A stretch of DNA of 64,000 nt from Blautia caecimuris (GCF_024622975.1 NZ_JANJZT010000001.1:186001-250000); one strand, 5' to 3'. Shown: positions 50,365 through 60,557, counted from the stretch's first letter. Numbers and translations are program-made. Notes: a model not told the origin generated them from the letters alone.

Positions 50365-51567
50365 ATGGAAAAAAATCAAAAAAACAACAGTCAGGATTTT
50401 GATTTTTCTGTTGTGGAAGATAAAATACAGCAGGTTCAGAACATCATTGAAAAGGCTGTAAAATCTAAAGATTTTCAGGAAATGAGCCAGTCAGTGACAC
50501 AGATGGTAAATAAAACCCTGGATCAGTATAAAAAAGAGCATCCGGAAATGGGAAAAACCAGAGAGAAGCCGCAGGCTGATCATCGCAGTGACCGGGAATC
50601 GGGAAGCGCAGCCAATGGTGAGAAGCTTCAGATGCTTTATATGAAGCCGACCGGAGAGAAAGTAAGAAGTATTCTCCTTGCTGTATTTGGAGGAATTCTT
50701 ACAGGAAGTACGGCATGTGGATTTCTGGCAGTCCAGATGGTACGGCTTCTGACAGATTCCGGAAGCAGCGGAGCGGCGGCAGTTATGCTGACAGGAATGG
50801 CGGCAGGAGCCTTTATGCTGGGAACAGGTATCCTTGGACTGGGGAAGCTCAGGAGATTCAAAAAATATCAGAAAACTCTGGGAAAAAGAACCTACTGTGA
50901 TCTTACAAAGCTTGCGCAGGCAGTCGGAAAGCCTGTGAAATTTGTAAAAAAAGATCTGAAAAAAATGATCGGAAAGGGCTGGTTTACGGAAGGCTGTTTT
51001 GACGGCAGCGAAACCTGCCTGATCACCAGCCGGGAAACCTTTTGCCAGTATCAGGAAATGGAAAAAGCTCTGGAGGAAAAAAAGAAACAGGAGGCTCTCC
51101 GCGCACAGGAGGAGTCAGAGCTTTCCCCTGAGGTAAAAGAGGTGCTTGAAAAGGGAAGGAATTATCTGGACAGACTGAGAAAAAGCAACGATGCCATTCC
51201 GGGGGAGGAAATTTCTGCCAAGATCTTTAAAATGGAAAAAATCGTGGAGCAGATTTTTCAGAGGACCAAGGCTCATCCGGAGATCATTCCGGATCTGAAG
51301 CGGATGATGGATTATTATCTTCCCATGACCGTAAAGCTTCTGGAGGCTTATGAGGATATGGACAGTCAGCCTGTTCAGGGAGAAACCATCCGTTCCTCCA
51401 AAAAAGAGATCGAAGATACTCTGGATACTCTGAACGATGCTTTTGCAAAGCTTCTAGATTCTGTTTTTCAGGATACAGCCTGGGATGTTTCCAGTGATAT
51501 TTCCGTTCTTCATACGTTACTTGCCCAGGAAGGGCTGAAGGACAGTGATTTTAAAATACAGCATTGA
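50365..51567 (+). CDS. XpaC-family protein
   Basis: A 400-residue protein of the group named after hydrolysis of 5-bromo-4-chloroindolyl phosphate in Bacillus. The N-terminal third is polar and helical; two transmembrane helices follow (ILLAVFGGILTGSTACGFLA and AAAVMLTGMAAGAFMLGTGILG), then the conserved YCDLTKLAQAVGKPVKFVKK, LKKMIGKGWFTEGCF and a helical domain with YLDRLRKSNDAIPGEEISAK and MDYYLPMTVKLLEAYEDMD. True biochemical activity is uncertain. It is always near telA in many Firmicutes, as here, 17 nt apart. Confidence 0.85.
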   Translation: MEKNQKNNSQDFDFSVVEDKIQQVQNIIEKAVKSKDFQEMSQSVTQMVNKTLDQYKKEHPEMGKTREKPQADHRSDRESGSAANGEKLQMLYMKPTGEKVRSILLAVFGGILTGSTACGFLAVQMVRLLTDSGSSGAAAVMLTGMAAGAFMLGTGILGLGKLRRFKKYQKTLGKRTYCDLTKLAQAVGKPVKFVKKDLKKMIGKGWFTEGCFDGSETCLITSRETFCQYQEMEKALEEKKKQEALRAQEESELSPEVKEVLEKGRNYLDRLRKSNDAIPGEEISAKIFKMEKIVEQIFQRTKAHPEIIPDLKRMMDYYLPMTVKLLEAYEDMDSQPVQGETIRSSKKEIEDTLDTLNDAFAKLLDSVFQDTAWDVSSDISVLHTLLAQEGLKDSDFKIQH

Positions 51568-51584
51568 TCATAAAGGAGAACAAA

Positions 51585-52757
51585 ATGAGCGAAGAATTAA
51601 ACAAAACAGAAGCGTCAATGCCTTTTCTCACACTGGAGCCGCAGCTGGAACCGGAAGCTCCGGAACAGCCGGAAAATCCTGCCGCTCTTATGGAGGAGAC
51701 TCCGGATATGGATCCGGTACAGAAGGAAATGGCCCGGATGGAACTGACTTCTGAGGAACAGAAGATGGTGGATTCCTTTGCAGAAAAGATTGATGTGGAA
51801 AATACGGCGCAGATTCTTCAGTACGGAGCCGGAACCCAGAAAAAAATGGCGGATTTTTCGGATGAGGCGCTGAAAAATGTAAGAACTCAGGATCTTGGGG
51901 AAGTGGGGGAACTTCTCACAGACGTGGTAAGTCAGCTGAAGGATTTTGATACGGAAGAAGAAAAGGGATTTTTCGGATTTTTTAAAAAACAGGCAAATAA
52001 AATTGAAAATCTGAAAAACAAGTATGACAAGGCAGAGGCAAATGTAGAACGGATCACAGACGTGCTTCAGAAGCATCAGGTACGCCTTCTGAAGGATTCT
52101 GCGTTGATGGATAAGATGTATGAACAGAATCTCCTTTATTTCAGGGAGCTTTCCATGTATATCCTGGCAGGAAAAAAACAGCTTTCCGCTGTCAGAAACG
52201 GAAAATTAAAAGAGCTTTCCGAAAAGGCCGGATTAAGCGGACTGCCGGAGGATGCGCAGAAAGCCAGGGATCTGGACAGTCAGTGTATCCGTTTTGAGAA
52301 AAAGCTCCATGACCTGGAGCTGACGCGGATGATCTCGCTTCAGACAGCGCCTCAGATCCGCCTTGTGCAGAATAATAATACAGTTATGGCAGAGAAGATC
52401 CAGACAACTATTGTAAATACCATTCCTCTGTGGAAAAGCCAGATGGTGCTGGCTCTTGGAATCGCTCATTCTACCCAGGCGGCGCAGGCTCAGAGACAGG
52501 TATCTGATGTGACAAATGAGCTTTTGCGTAAAAATGCGGAAACACTTCATATGGCATCTGCAGAAACTGCAAAAGAGTCTGAGCGGGGAATTGTGGATCT
52601 GGAAACTCTGAAGCAGACAAATGCAGAACTGATCCAGACCCTGGACGATGTGATGCGGATACAGAAGGAAGGCAGAGCAAAGCGTCAGGCTGCCGAAGCG
52701 GAGATGGCGCGGATGGAAAACGATCTGAAAGCAAAGCTTCTGGAAATCCAGAGATAA
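51585..52757 (+). CDS. telA: TelA/KlaA family protein (toxic anion resistance)
   Basis: A 390-residue helical, coiled-coil-rich cytoplasmic protein. Family features are IDVENTAQILQYGAGTQKKM, GFFGFFKKQANKIENLKNKY, a central DALMDKMYEQNLLYFRELSM-like region (here KDSALMDKMYEQNLLYF) and NTIPLWKSQMVLALGIAHST. Homologues confer tellurite or bacteriocin tolerance in some hosts, probably via the cell envelope. The ATG at 51585 follows AAAGGAG; an earlier TTG in frame overlaps xpaC. It pairs with the XpaC protein. Confidence 0.88.
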   Translation: MSEELNKTEASMPFLTLEPQLEPEAPEQPENPAALMEETPDMDPVQKEMARMELTSEEQKMVDSFAEKIDVENTAQILQYGAGTQKKMADFSDEALKNVRTQDLGEVGELLTDVVSQLKDFDTEEEKGFFGFFKKQANKIENLKNKYDKAEANVERITDVLQKHQVRLLKDSALMDKMYEQNLLYFRELSMYILAGKKQLSAVRNGKLKELSEKAGLSGLPEDAQKARDLDSQCIRFEKKLHDLELTRMISLQTAPQIRLVQNNNTVMAEKIQTTIVNTIPLWKSQMVLALGIAHSTQAAQAQRQVSDVTNELLRKNAETLHMASAETAKESERGIVDLETLKQTNAELIQTLDDVMRIQKEGRAKRQAAEAEMARMENDLKAKLLEIQR

Positions 52758-52845
52758 AGAAAAAAGGGCTGTCACACAGCCGGAAATTCCGGAAAAGCTG
52801 TGGCAGTTCTTTGTGTTTCATAATAAATTTTTCAGGAGGAAGATT

Positions 52846-53901
52846 ATGTATCGGGAACATACAAAGGTTATAAAAATCGGAAATAAAAAAATCGGGGGAG
52901 GAAATCCTGTTCTTATTCAGTCTATGACAAATACAAGGACAGATGATGTGGAGGCAACCGTAAAGCAGATCCTGGAGCTGGAGGCTGCAGGATGTGAGAT
53001 CATCCGGTGCGCGGTTCCGGATATGGCGGCGGCAGAGGCGCTTTCTGAGATCAAAAAGCAGATTCACATTCCTCTGGTGGCAGATATTCATTTTGATTAC
53101 AGGCTGGCTATTGCGGCAATGGAAAACGGAGCAGACAAAATCCGCATTAACCCCGGAAATATCGGAAGTCGGGAGAGAATAAAAGCGGTTGTAGATGTGG
53201 CCAGGGAAAGAAATATTCCTATCCGGGTGGGCGTAAACAGCGGTTCTCTGGAAAAGGACCTGGTGGAAAAATATCACGGTGTCACTGCAGAGGGGCTGGT
53301 AGAAAGCGCTCTTGACAAGGTGAAGATCATTGAGGATATGGGATATGACAATCTGGTGATCAGTATTAAATCTTCAGATGTGATGATGTGCGCCAGAGCC
53401 CATGAGCTGATCGCAGAAAAGACAAAGTACCCTCTTCATGTGGGAATTACAGAGGCAGGAACTTTATATTCCGGAAACATTAAGTCTGCAGTAGGGCTTG
53501 GGATCATTCTTTCTCAGGGAATCGGAGATACTATCCGGGTTTCTCTTACCGGAGCGCCTCTGGAGGAGATCAAATCTGCAAAACGGATCCTGAAAACTCT
53601 GGGACTTCGAAAAGGAGGGATCGAGGTGGTGTCCTGTCCTACCTGCGGACGTACCAGGATTGACCTGATCGGTCTTGCAAATCAGGTGGAGACAATGGTC
53701 CAGGACATCCCTCTTGATATTAAGGTGGCTGTTATGGGCTGCGTGGTAAACGGACCGGGAGAAGCAAAGGAAGCTGATATAGGAATTGCCGGGGGAGTGG
53801 GCGTAGGGCTTCTGATCAAAAAGGGAGAGATCATAAAAAAGGTTCCGGAGGATCAGCTTCTGGATACCCTAAGAGAAGAGCTTCTTCACTGGGAAGAATA
53901 A
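52846..53901 (+). CDS. ispG: (E)-4-hydroxy-3-methylbut-2-enyl-diphosphate synthase
   Basis: A 351-residue 4Fe-4S enzyme, penultimate step of the MEP pathway. The TIM barrel includes PVLIQSMTNTRTDDVEATV, LVADIHFDYRLAIAAM and IRINPGNIG; the cluster-binding cysteines are in VVSCPTCGRTR and MGCVVNGPGEAKEADIGIAG. The ATG follows AGGAGGA. The MEP genes dxs and ispA lie at 18824-21641. polC follows 13 nt later and may be co-transcribed. Confidence 0.95.
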   Translation: MYREHTKVIKIGNKKIGGGNPVLIQSMTNTRTDDVEATVKQILELEAAGCEIIRCAVPDMAAAEALSEIKKQIHIPLVADIHFDYRLAIAAMENGADKIRINPGNIGSRERIKAVVDVARERNIPIRVGVNSGSLEKDLVEKYHGVTAEGLVESALDKVKIIEDMGYDNLVISIKSSDVMMCARAHELIAEKTKYPLHVGITEAGTLYSGNIKSAVGLGIILSQGIGDTIRVSLTGAPLEEIKSAKRILKTLGLRKGGIEVVSCPTCGRTRIDLIGLANQVETMVQDIPLDIKVAVMGCVVNGPGEAKEADIGIAGGVGVGLLIKKGEIIKKVPEDQLLDTLREELLHWEE

Positions 53902-53914
53902 GAAAGAGGAAAAA

Positions 53915-56900
53915 ATGGAAAAAGATTTTTTTGACGTATTTCCAAATCTGAAGATCAAGGATCCGCTGCAGGAGCTTCTGGATATGGTAGCTGTCACCAG
54001 GGTGTCCTGCAATCCGGATAAGACCAGACTGTGGGTTTATATCAGCAGTGAACGGTGGATCCACAAAAAATATATCATAGAGCTGCAGCAGCAGATTGAA
54101 AGACAGTGCTTTCCGGGAATCCAGATGCAGGTAACGGTGATCGAAAAGTTCCGTCTGTCCAGACAGTATACGCCGGATAATTTTCTTGAGGTGTACCGGT
54201 CCAGCATGGAACTGGAGCTGCGGAATTACAATATGCTGGAATATAATCTTTTTAAACGGTCCAGAATTACTTTTTCCGGCACAGAGGAAATGAATCTGGT
54301 GCTTCCGGATTCTGTGATCGCCCGGGAAAAAAGTGAAATCCTTGTGGAATATCTTCATAAGGTATTCTGTGAACGCTGCGGAATGAATCTGAAGATCGAG
54401 CTTCAGTTTGAAGAGGCTCAGGAAAGCAAGTACCGGAAAAATGCAGTTCTTCAGATTGAGCAGGAAGTGGAAAATGTCCTGAAACATGCAAAGCTGGATA
54501 AAGAGGAAGAAACGCCGAAACAGGAGGAAGCCTCTTCCGGTTCTGACAAAAAAGAGAATAAAAAAGCTTCCGGAAAAGGAAAGCAGGAGAAAAAATCCTT
54601 TGACAAAAAGGGACATGGAGGCGACTTCCGGGGTGGATTCCGAAGAGACAGCAATCCGGATGTTATATATGGAAGAGATTTTGAGGGTGAAACCATTCCT
54701 CTGGAAAACATTACAGGGGAAATGGGAGAAGTCATTATACGAGGTCAGGTTCTGGATGTAGAGGCAAGAGAGATCCGGAATGAAAAAACCATTCTTATTT
54801 TTCCGGTTACGGATTTTACAGACTCTATTGTGATCAAAATGTTCCTTCGGAACGAGCAGGTTCCGGAAGTAAAAGAAGAGATAAAAAAGGGAGCCTTTCT
54901 GAAGCTGAAGGGAGTTACCACCATTGACCGTTTTGACAGTGAGCTGACCATTGGCTCCATTGCCGGAATTAAAAAAATCGCAGACTTTACCAGTACAAGA
55001 ATGGATACCAGTCCTCAGAAAAGAGTGGAGCTTCACTGCCATACAAAAATGAGCGATATGGACGGCGTTACCGAGGCAAAGGCTCTGGTAAAGCGGGCCT
55101 ATGAGTGGGGACATAAGGCCATTGCCATTACCGATCACGGTGTGGTTCAGGCGTTCCCCGAGGCAAACCACTGCTTTGACGCCTGGGGAGGCTGTGTGCC
55201 AAAGGATTCTGATTTTAAGGTGCTTTACGGCATGGAAGCATATCTGGTAGACGACCTGAAGGGAATTGTCACTAACAGTAAGGGGCAGTCCATGGACGGA
55301 AGCTTTGTGGTATTTGATATAGAGACAACGGGATTTTCCCCTCTGACCTGCAGGATCATTGAGATCGGAGCTGTCCGGGTGGAAAAAGGCGTGATCACAG
55401 ACAGGTTTTCCACCTTTGTGAACCCGAAGGTTCCCATTCCCTACCGGATCGAGCAGCTTACCAGTATCAATGATGCAATGGTTATGGACGCTCCGGATAT
55501 TGAAACCATTCTTCCGAAGTTTCTGGAATTTTGCCAGGGTGCGGTGATGGTTGCCCACAATGCTGATTTTGATATGAGCTTTATTATAGAAAACTGCAAG
55601 CGGCAGGGCATCAGCGATGATTTTACCTACATTGATACCGTGGGAATGGCCCGTTTCCTTCTGCCGGCGCTGAACCGGTTCAAGCTGGATACGGTGGCAA
55701 AAGCAGTGGGAGTTTCCCTTGCCCATCACCACAGAGCAGTAGATGACGCTGCCTGCACTGCGGATATTTTTGTAAAATTTGTGGAAATGCTGAGAGAAAG
55801 GGATATTTTTGATGTGGATGCCCTGAACAGCCAGGGAAATGTATCTGTGGATACCATCAAAAAGCTTCCCACTTACCATGCGGTTATTTTTGCCAGAAAT
55901 GAGACTGGACGCATTAATCTTTATAAGCTTGTAAGCCAGTCCCACCTGAAATATTACAGGAGAAGGCCAAGAGTTCCCAAAAGTGTTTTTCTGGAGTACA
56001 GGGATGGGCTGATCATCGGAAGCGCCTGTGAGGCAGGAGAGCTTTATCAGGCTCTTCTTCGGAACGCGCCGGATCAGGAAATTGCCAGACTGGTGGATTT
56101 TTACGATTACCTGGAAATCCAGCCTCTTGGAAACAATGCCTTTATGATCGCCAGTGACAAAAATGATACCGTAAATTCAGAGGCAGACCTGATTGAGCTG
56201 AACAAAAAAATCGTAAAGCTGGGCGAGCAGTTTAAAAAGCCTGTGGTGGCAACCTGCGACGTTCATTTTATGGATCCTCAGGACGAGATTTACCGGCGCA
56301 TTATCATGGCGGGAAACGGATTTTCTGATGCGGATAATCAGGCACCTCTTTATCTTCGTACCACAGAAGAGATGCTGGAGGAATTTTCCTATCTGGGAAG
56401 TGAAAAGGCAGAAGAGGTTGTGATTACCAACACCAATAAGATTGCTGACATGATTGAAAAAATATCGCCTATCCATCCGGATAAATTTCCGCCGGTGATC
56501 CCAAACTCCGATCAGGATCTCCGGGATATCTGCTTTAAAAAAGCCCACGAGATCTATGGAGAGAAGCTTCCGGGAATTGTGGAGGAGCGTCTGGAAAAAG
56601 AACTGAATTCCATTATTTCCAACGGATATGCGGTTATGTATATCATAGCCCAGAAGCTTGTGTGGAAATCAAATGACGACGGTTATCTGGTAGGCTCCAG
56701 AGGATCGGTAGGATCTTCTCTGGCAGCTACCATGTCAGGTATTACGGAGGTCAATCCTCTGCCGCCTCATTATATCTGTCCAAATTGTAAATACAGTGAT
56801 TTTGATTCACCGGAGGTAAAAAAATTCGGCGGAATGGCAGGCTGTGACATGCCTGACAAAAACTGCCCTCACTGCGGCACAAAAATGATCAAAGAAGGCT

Positions 56901-58381
56901 TTGACATTCCATTTGAAACCTTTCTGGGCTTTAAGGGAGACAAGGAGCCGGATATTGACCTTAACTTTTCCGGTGAATATCAGGCAAACGCTCATAAATA
57001 TACAGAGGTTATTTTTGGAAAAGGGCAGACCTTTAAGGCAGGAACCATCGGTACTCTTGCGGAAAAAACAGCTTTCGGCTATGTGAAAAATTATTTTGAA
57101 GAGCATGGTCAGCACAAGCGGTACTGCGAGATCAACAGGATCGTTCAGGGATGCACAGGCATCCGCCGTACCACAGGCCAGCACCCGGGAGGAATCATTG
57201 TTCTGCCAAAAGGCGAGGAAATCGAAAAATTCACGCCGGTGCAGCATCCGGCAAATGATGAAAACAGCGACATCATTACCACTCATTTTGATTATCATTC
57301 TATTGACGGAAACCTTCTGAAGCTTGATATTCTGGGACACGATGATCCAACCATGATCCGTATGCTGGAGGATCTGACCGGAAAGAATGCCCAGGAGATC
57401 CCTCTTGACAGCAAAGAGGTTATGTCCCTTTTTGCCGGCACAAAAGCCCTGGGCATCACTCCGGAGGATATTGGAGGGTGCAAGCTTGGCTGTCTGGGTG
57501 TGCCGGAGTTTGGTACAGACTTTGCCATGCAGATGCTTATTGATACCCAGCCAAAGTATTTTTCGGATCTGGTCCGGATCGCGGGACTTGCTCATGGTAC
57601 GGACGTATGGCTGGGAAATGCCCAGACTTTGATCCAGGAAGGAAAGGCTACCATTTCCACAGCGATCTGTACCCGAGACGATATTATGATCTATCTGATC
57701 AGTATGGGAGTGGAGAGCAGCCTTGCATTTACGATCATGGAGAGCGTGCGAAAAGGAAAGGGGCTCCGGGACGAGTGGGAGGCTACTATGAGGGAGCATA
57801 ATGTTCCGGAATGGTATATCTGGTCCTGCAAAAAGATCAAGTACATGTTCCCCAAAGCTCATGCGGCAGCCTATGTTATGATGGCATGGCGGATCGCCTG
57901 GTTTAAGGTGTTTATTCCCCTGGCATACTATGCTGCGTTTTTCAGTATCCGCGCAACTGCTTTTTCCTATGAGACCATGTGTATGGGACGGGACAGGCTG
58001 GAATATTATCTGGCAGAGCTTCGAAAAAAAGGCGACGAGGCGTCAAAAAAAGAACAGGATTCCATCAGGGACATGCGTATCGTCCAGGAGATGTACGCCA
58101 GAGGCTTCGAGTTTCTTCCTATTGATATTTACCGTTCCCATGCAAACCGCTTCCAGATCATTGACGGCAAGCTGCTTCCTCCTCTGAACAGCATTGACGG
58201 AATGGGAGACAAGGCTGCGGAGGCGGTGGTGGAGGCTGCAAAGCAGGGAAAATTCCTGTCCAAGGATGATTTCCGCGATCGCACCAAGGTCAGTAAGACA
58301 GTCATTGATCTTATGGACGATCTGGGGCTGTTCGGAGATATTCCCCAGTCCAATCAGTTCTCCCTGTTTGATGTGGTGTGA
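53915..58381 (+). CDS. polC: DNA polymerase III PolC
   Basis: The Gram-positive replicative polymerase, 1488 residues. An N-terminal domain is followed by a Lys/Glu-rich linker (residues about 205-240), an OB fold (VIIRGQVLDVEAREIRNEK), the PHP domain (RVELHCHTKMSDMDGV), the inserted DEDD proofreading exonuclease (FVVFDIETTGFSPLTCRIIE, about residue 464, and AHHHRAVDDA) and the polymerase body with GSRGSVGSSLAATMSGI and PDIDLNFSGEYQ. A zinc-binding knuckle is made by CPNC, one further Cys and CPHC near residue 965. Helix-hairpin-helix residues (LNSIDGMGDKAAEAVVEAA) are near the end. The size is typical of Clostridia. Confidence 0.97.
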   Translation: MEKDFFDVFPNLKIKDPLQELLDMVAVTRVSCNPDKTRLWVYISSERWIHKKYIIELQQQIERQCFPGIQMQVTVIEKFRLSRQYTPDNFLEVYRSSMELELRNYNMLEYNLFKRSRITFSGTEEMNLVLPDSVIAREKSEILVEYLHKVFCERCGMNLKIELQFEEAQESKYRKNAVLQIEQEVENVLKHAKLDKEEETPKQEEASSGSDKKENKKASGKGKQEKKSFDKKGHGGDFRGGFRRDSNPDVIYGRDFEGETIPLENITGEMGEVIIRGQVLDVEAREIRNEKTILIFPVTDFTDSIVIKMFLRNEQVPEVKEEIKKGAFLKLKGVTTIDRFDSELTIGSIAGIKKIADFTSTRMDTSPQKRVELHCHTKMSDMDGVTEAKALVKRAYEWGHKAIAITDHGVVQAFPEANHCFDAWGGCVPKDSDFKVLYGMEAYLVDDLKGIVTNSKGQSMDGSFVVFDIETTGFSPLTCRIIEIGAVRVEKGVITDRFSTFVNPKVPIPYRIEQLTSINDAMVMDAPDIETILPKFLEFCQGAVMVAHNADFDMSFIIENCKRQGISDDFTYIDTVGMARFLLPALNRFKLDTVAKAVGVSLAHHHRAVDDAACTADIFVKFVEMLRERDIFDVDALNSQGNVSVDTIKKLPTYHAVIFARNETGRINLYKLVSQSHLKYYRRRPRVPKSVFLEYRDGLIIGSACEAGELYQALLRNAPDQEIARLVDFYDYLEIQPLGNNAFMIASDKNDTVNSEADLIELNKKIVKLGEQFKKPVVATCDVHFMDPQDEIYRRIIMAGNGFSDADNQAPLYLRTTEEMLEEFSYLGSEKAEEVVITNTNKIADMIEKISPIHPDKFPPVIPNSDQDLRDICFKKAHEIYGEKLPGIVEERLEKELNSIISNGYAVMYIIAQKLVWKSNDDGYLVGSRGSVGSSLAATMSGITEVNPLPPHYICPNCKYSDFDSPEVKKFGGMAGCDMPDKNCPHCGTKMIKEGFDIPFETFLGFKGDKEPDIDLNFSGEYQANAHKYTEVIFGKGQTFKAGTIGTLAEKTAFGYVKNYFEEHGQHKRYCEINRIVQGCTGIRRTTGQHPGGIIVLPKGEEIEKFTPVQHPANDENSDIITTHFDYHSIDGNLLKLDILGHDDPTMIRMLEDLTGKNAQEIPLDSKEVMSLFAGTKALGITPEDIGGCKLGCLGVPEFGTDFAMQMLIDTQPKYFSDLVRIAGLAHGTDVWLGNAQTLIQEGKATISTAICTRDDIMIYLISMGVESSLAFTIMESVRKGKGLRDEWEATMREHNVPEWYIWSCKKIKYMFPKAHAAAYVMMAWRIAWFKVFIPLAYYAAFFSIRATAFSYETMCMGRDRLEYYLAELRKKGDEASKKEQDSIRDMRIVQEMYARGFEFLPIDIYRSHANRFQIIDGKLLPPLNSIDGMGDKAAEAVVEAAKQGKFLSKDDFRDRTKVSKTVIDLMDDLGLFGDIPQSNQFSLFDVV

Positions 58382-58394
58382 CTGCCTGACGCTG

Positions 58395-58466
58395 CTGTTT
58401 ACACGGTATTGTCCTGTCAGGCTACTGTGATCACCTGACGGATACTGTTTACAGGTCGCTGTCCTG
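58395..58466 (+). repeat. imperfect tandem direct repeat before fbp
   Basis: Two 22-nt units, 58395-58416 and 58445-58466, share CTGTTTACA at the left and GTCCTG at the right with a variable middle; they are 50 bp apart. A 7-bp stem GCCTGAC/GTCAGGC (58384-58390, 58415-58421) overlaps the first unit. Together with the fbp promoter this fills the 216-nt gap. Confidence 0.55.
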
Positions 58467-58522
58467 GGAGGTGTTTTGGCATGTATATGCCATCTCGAGA
58501 AAGAACCTTAAGATATCCGGAA

Positions 58523-58552
58523 TTACAGGAAGTTTCTGCAGCATGTTATAAT
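58523..58552 (+). promoter_or_regulatory. promoter of fbp
   Basis: TATAAT (58547-58552) with extended TGT; TTACAG (58523-58528) at 18 bp as a modest -35. Confidence 0.6.
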
Positions 58553-58597
58553 ATATTACGGAAATATTACAGAACAATTTTCCAACAGGAGACAATT

Positions 58598-60553
58598 ATG
58601 AAAAAAGATGAACTTCGCTATTTACAGCGTCTGGCAGAACTGTACCCCACTATTGGGAGAGCTTCTACAGAGATCATTAATCTTCAGTCTATTTTAAATC
58701 TTCCAAAAGGAACAGAACATTTTATGTCGGATCTTCATGGAGAGTACGAGGCATTTTCTCATGTTCTCAGGAACGGTTCCGGCGCTGTGCGAAAAAAAAT
58801 AGACGATGTATTCGGCCATACCTTAAGCAATCATGACAAAAGAGACCTTGCCACCCTGATCTATTATCCAAGAGAAAAAATCCGCCTGGTGAAAAAAACA
58901 GAGGAGGATATGGAAAACTGGTACAAGATCACCCTGTATCGTCTGATCGAGGTGTGTAAGACAACTGCATCCAAATATACCAGATCCAAGGTGAGAAAGG
59001 CTCTTCCTCCGGATTATGCCTATGTGATAGAGGAACTGATCACAGAGAAGGCGGAGGTTCTTGACAAGGAAGCTTATTATAATTCCATTGTCAATACCAT
59101 CATAGAGATCCGCAGAGCAGAAAACTTTATCGTTGCCCTTGCTGAACTGATCCAGCGGCTGGTTGTGGATCATCTTCACATTCTGGGAGATATTTTTGAC
59201 AGAGGCCCGGGGCCGCATTTTATTATGGACCGGCTGATGGAATACCATTCTCTTGATATTCAGTGGGGAAACCATGATGTTGTGTGGATGGGGGCGGCAG
59301 TGGGACAGAGAGCCTGCATTGCCACAGTAGTAAGAAACAGTATCCGCTATGGAAACCTGGATATTCTGGAGGACGGCTATGGGATCAACATGCTTCCGCT
59401 GGCCACCTATGCCATGGAAACCTATAAGGATGACCCATGCACAGTGTTCGGGATCAAGGGTGTTTCTGACTACCATTCTCTGGAACAGGAGCTTGGGCGC
59501 AAAATGCACAAGGCCATTGCCATGATCCAGTTTAAGCTGGAGGGTCAGCTTTTAAGGGAACGCAGGGAATTTCATATGGAGGATCGCTGCCTTCTTCACA
59601 GAATTGATCCGGAAAAGGGAAGCATTGTCATGCCGGACGGAAAGGAATATGCGCTCAGGGACAATCTGTTTCCCACCATTGACTGGGAAAATCCCTATGA
59701 GCTTACTGCAGGAGAACTGGAAGTTATGGAGCGGCTGGAAGCAGCCTTCCGGAACTGTGAAAAGCTTCAGAATCATATGCGCCTTCTTCTTGACGTGGGA
59801 GGCCTGTACAAGATCTATAACGGAAATCTGCTTTTTCATGGCTGCATTCCTCTTAATGAGGACGGAAGCATGAAAGAAGTAGAGGTTTACGGGGAAACTT
59901 ACAGTGGCAGGGCTCTTTACGATATTCTGGAAAGCTATGTGCGCAGGGCGTTTTTTTCCGTGGATGCAGAGGAACAGAAAAAGGGAAAGGATATCCTGTG
60001 GTATATCTGGGCGGGACCAAATTCCCCTCTGTTCGGCAAGGACAAAATGACAACCTTTGAGCGGTACTTTATAGAGGATAAAGAAATTGCAAAAGAGAAA
60101 AAGGGAGCCTACTACCAGCTTCTGGAAAAGGAGGAGGTAGTGGATCGCATGCTTTTGGAGTTTGGTCTGGATCCGGCAAAAAGCCACATTATCAACGGTC
60201 ATGTTCCGGTGCATCAGATCGAGGGCGAAAGCCCGGTAAAATGCGGAGGCAAGGTGATCGTCATTGACGGCGGTCTGTGCAAGGCGTATCAGAAGGTAAC
60301 CGGAATCGCAGGCTACACTCTGATCTATAACTCTTACGGCCTGTTTCTTGCAGCCCATGAGCCGTTTACCTCTGCGGAGGAGGCGGTTTCCAAAGGGAAT
60401 GACATTGTATCCAGCCAGATGGCTGTGCATTATTCTTCAAAAAGGCGTCTTGTAGGGGATACAGACAACGGGAAAGCTTTGCGGGAAAGGATACAGGAAC
60501 TTACCCGTCTTCTTGAAGCCTACAGGAAAGGTATTATAAAAGAAACAAAATAA
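58598..60553 (+). CDS. fbp: fructose-1,6-bisphosphatase, class III
   Basis: A 651-residue enzyme of the large Firmicute-specific class III, key step of gluconeogenesis. Metal-dependent phosphoesterase motifs are seen: FMSDLHGEYEAF, ILGDIFDRGPGPH, QWGNHDVVWMGAAVG and INGHVPVHQIEGESP. The ATG at 58598 follows ACAGGAGA; a longer open frame upstream crosses the promoter and is not used. With PPi-PFK and pckA it completes the enzymes around the fructose bisphosphate step. It is a single-gene unit. Confidence 0.95.
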   Translation: MKKDELRYLQRLAELYPTIGRASTEIINLQSILNLPKGTEHFMSDLHGEYEAFSHVLRNGSGAVRKKIDDVFGHTLSNHDKRDLATLIYYPREKIRLVKKTEEDMENWYKITLYRLIEVCKTTASKYTRSKVRKALPPDYAYVIEELITEKAEVLDKEAYYNSIVNTIIEIRRAENFIVALAELIQRLVVDHLHILGDIFDRGPGPHFIMDRLMEYHSLDIQWGNHDVVWMGAAVGQRACIATVVRNSIRYGNLDILEDGYGINMLPLATYAMETYKDDPCTVFGIKGVSDYHSLEQELGRKMHKAIAMIQFKLEGQLLRERREFHMEDRCLLHRIDPEKGSIVMPDGKEYALRDNLFPTIDWENPYELTAGELEVMERLEAAFRNCEKLQNHMRLLLDVGGLYKIYNGNLLFHGCIPLNEDGSMKEVEVYGETYSGRALYDILESYVRRAFFSVDAEEQKKGKDILWYIWAGPNSPLFGKDKMTTFERYFIEDKEIAKEKKGAYYQLLEKEEVVDRMLLEFGLDPAKSHIINGHVPVHQIEGESPVKCGGKVIVIDGGLCKAYQKVTGIAGYTLIYNSYGLFLAAHEPFTSAEEAVSKGNDIVSSQMAVHYSSKRRLVGDTDNGKALRERIQELTRLLEAYRKGIIKETK

Positions 60554-60557
60554 AGGC

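Noticed and set aside
52765-52812. Terminator between telA and ispG
   Set aside because: A nested CACAGC/GCTGTG and CCGGAA/TTCCGG pairing exists, but the stem is interrupted and the T-run is short, so I did not list it.
53831-55945. Long open frame of about 700 codons on the minus strand opposite ispG/polC
   Set aside because: It lies entirely over the well-supported ispG and polC genes, shows no recognisable domain and lacks a ribosome site; it results from codon bias of the coding strand.
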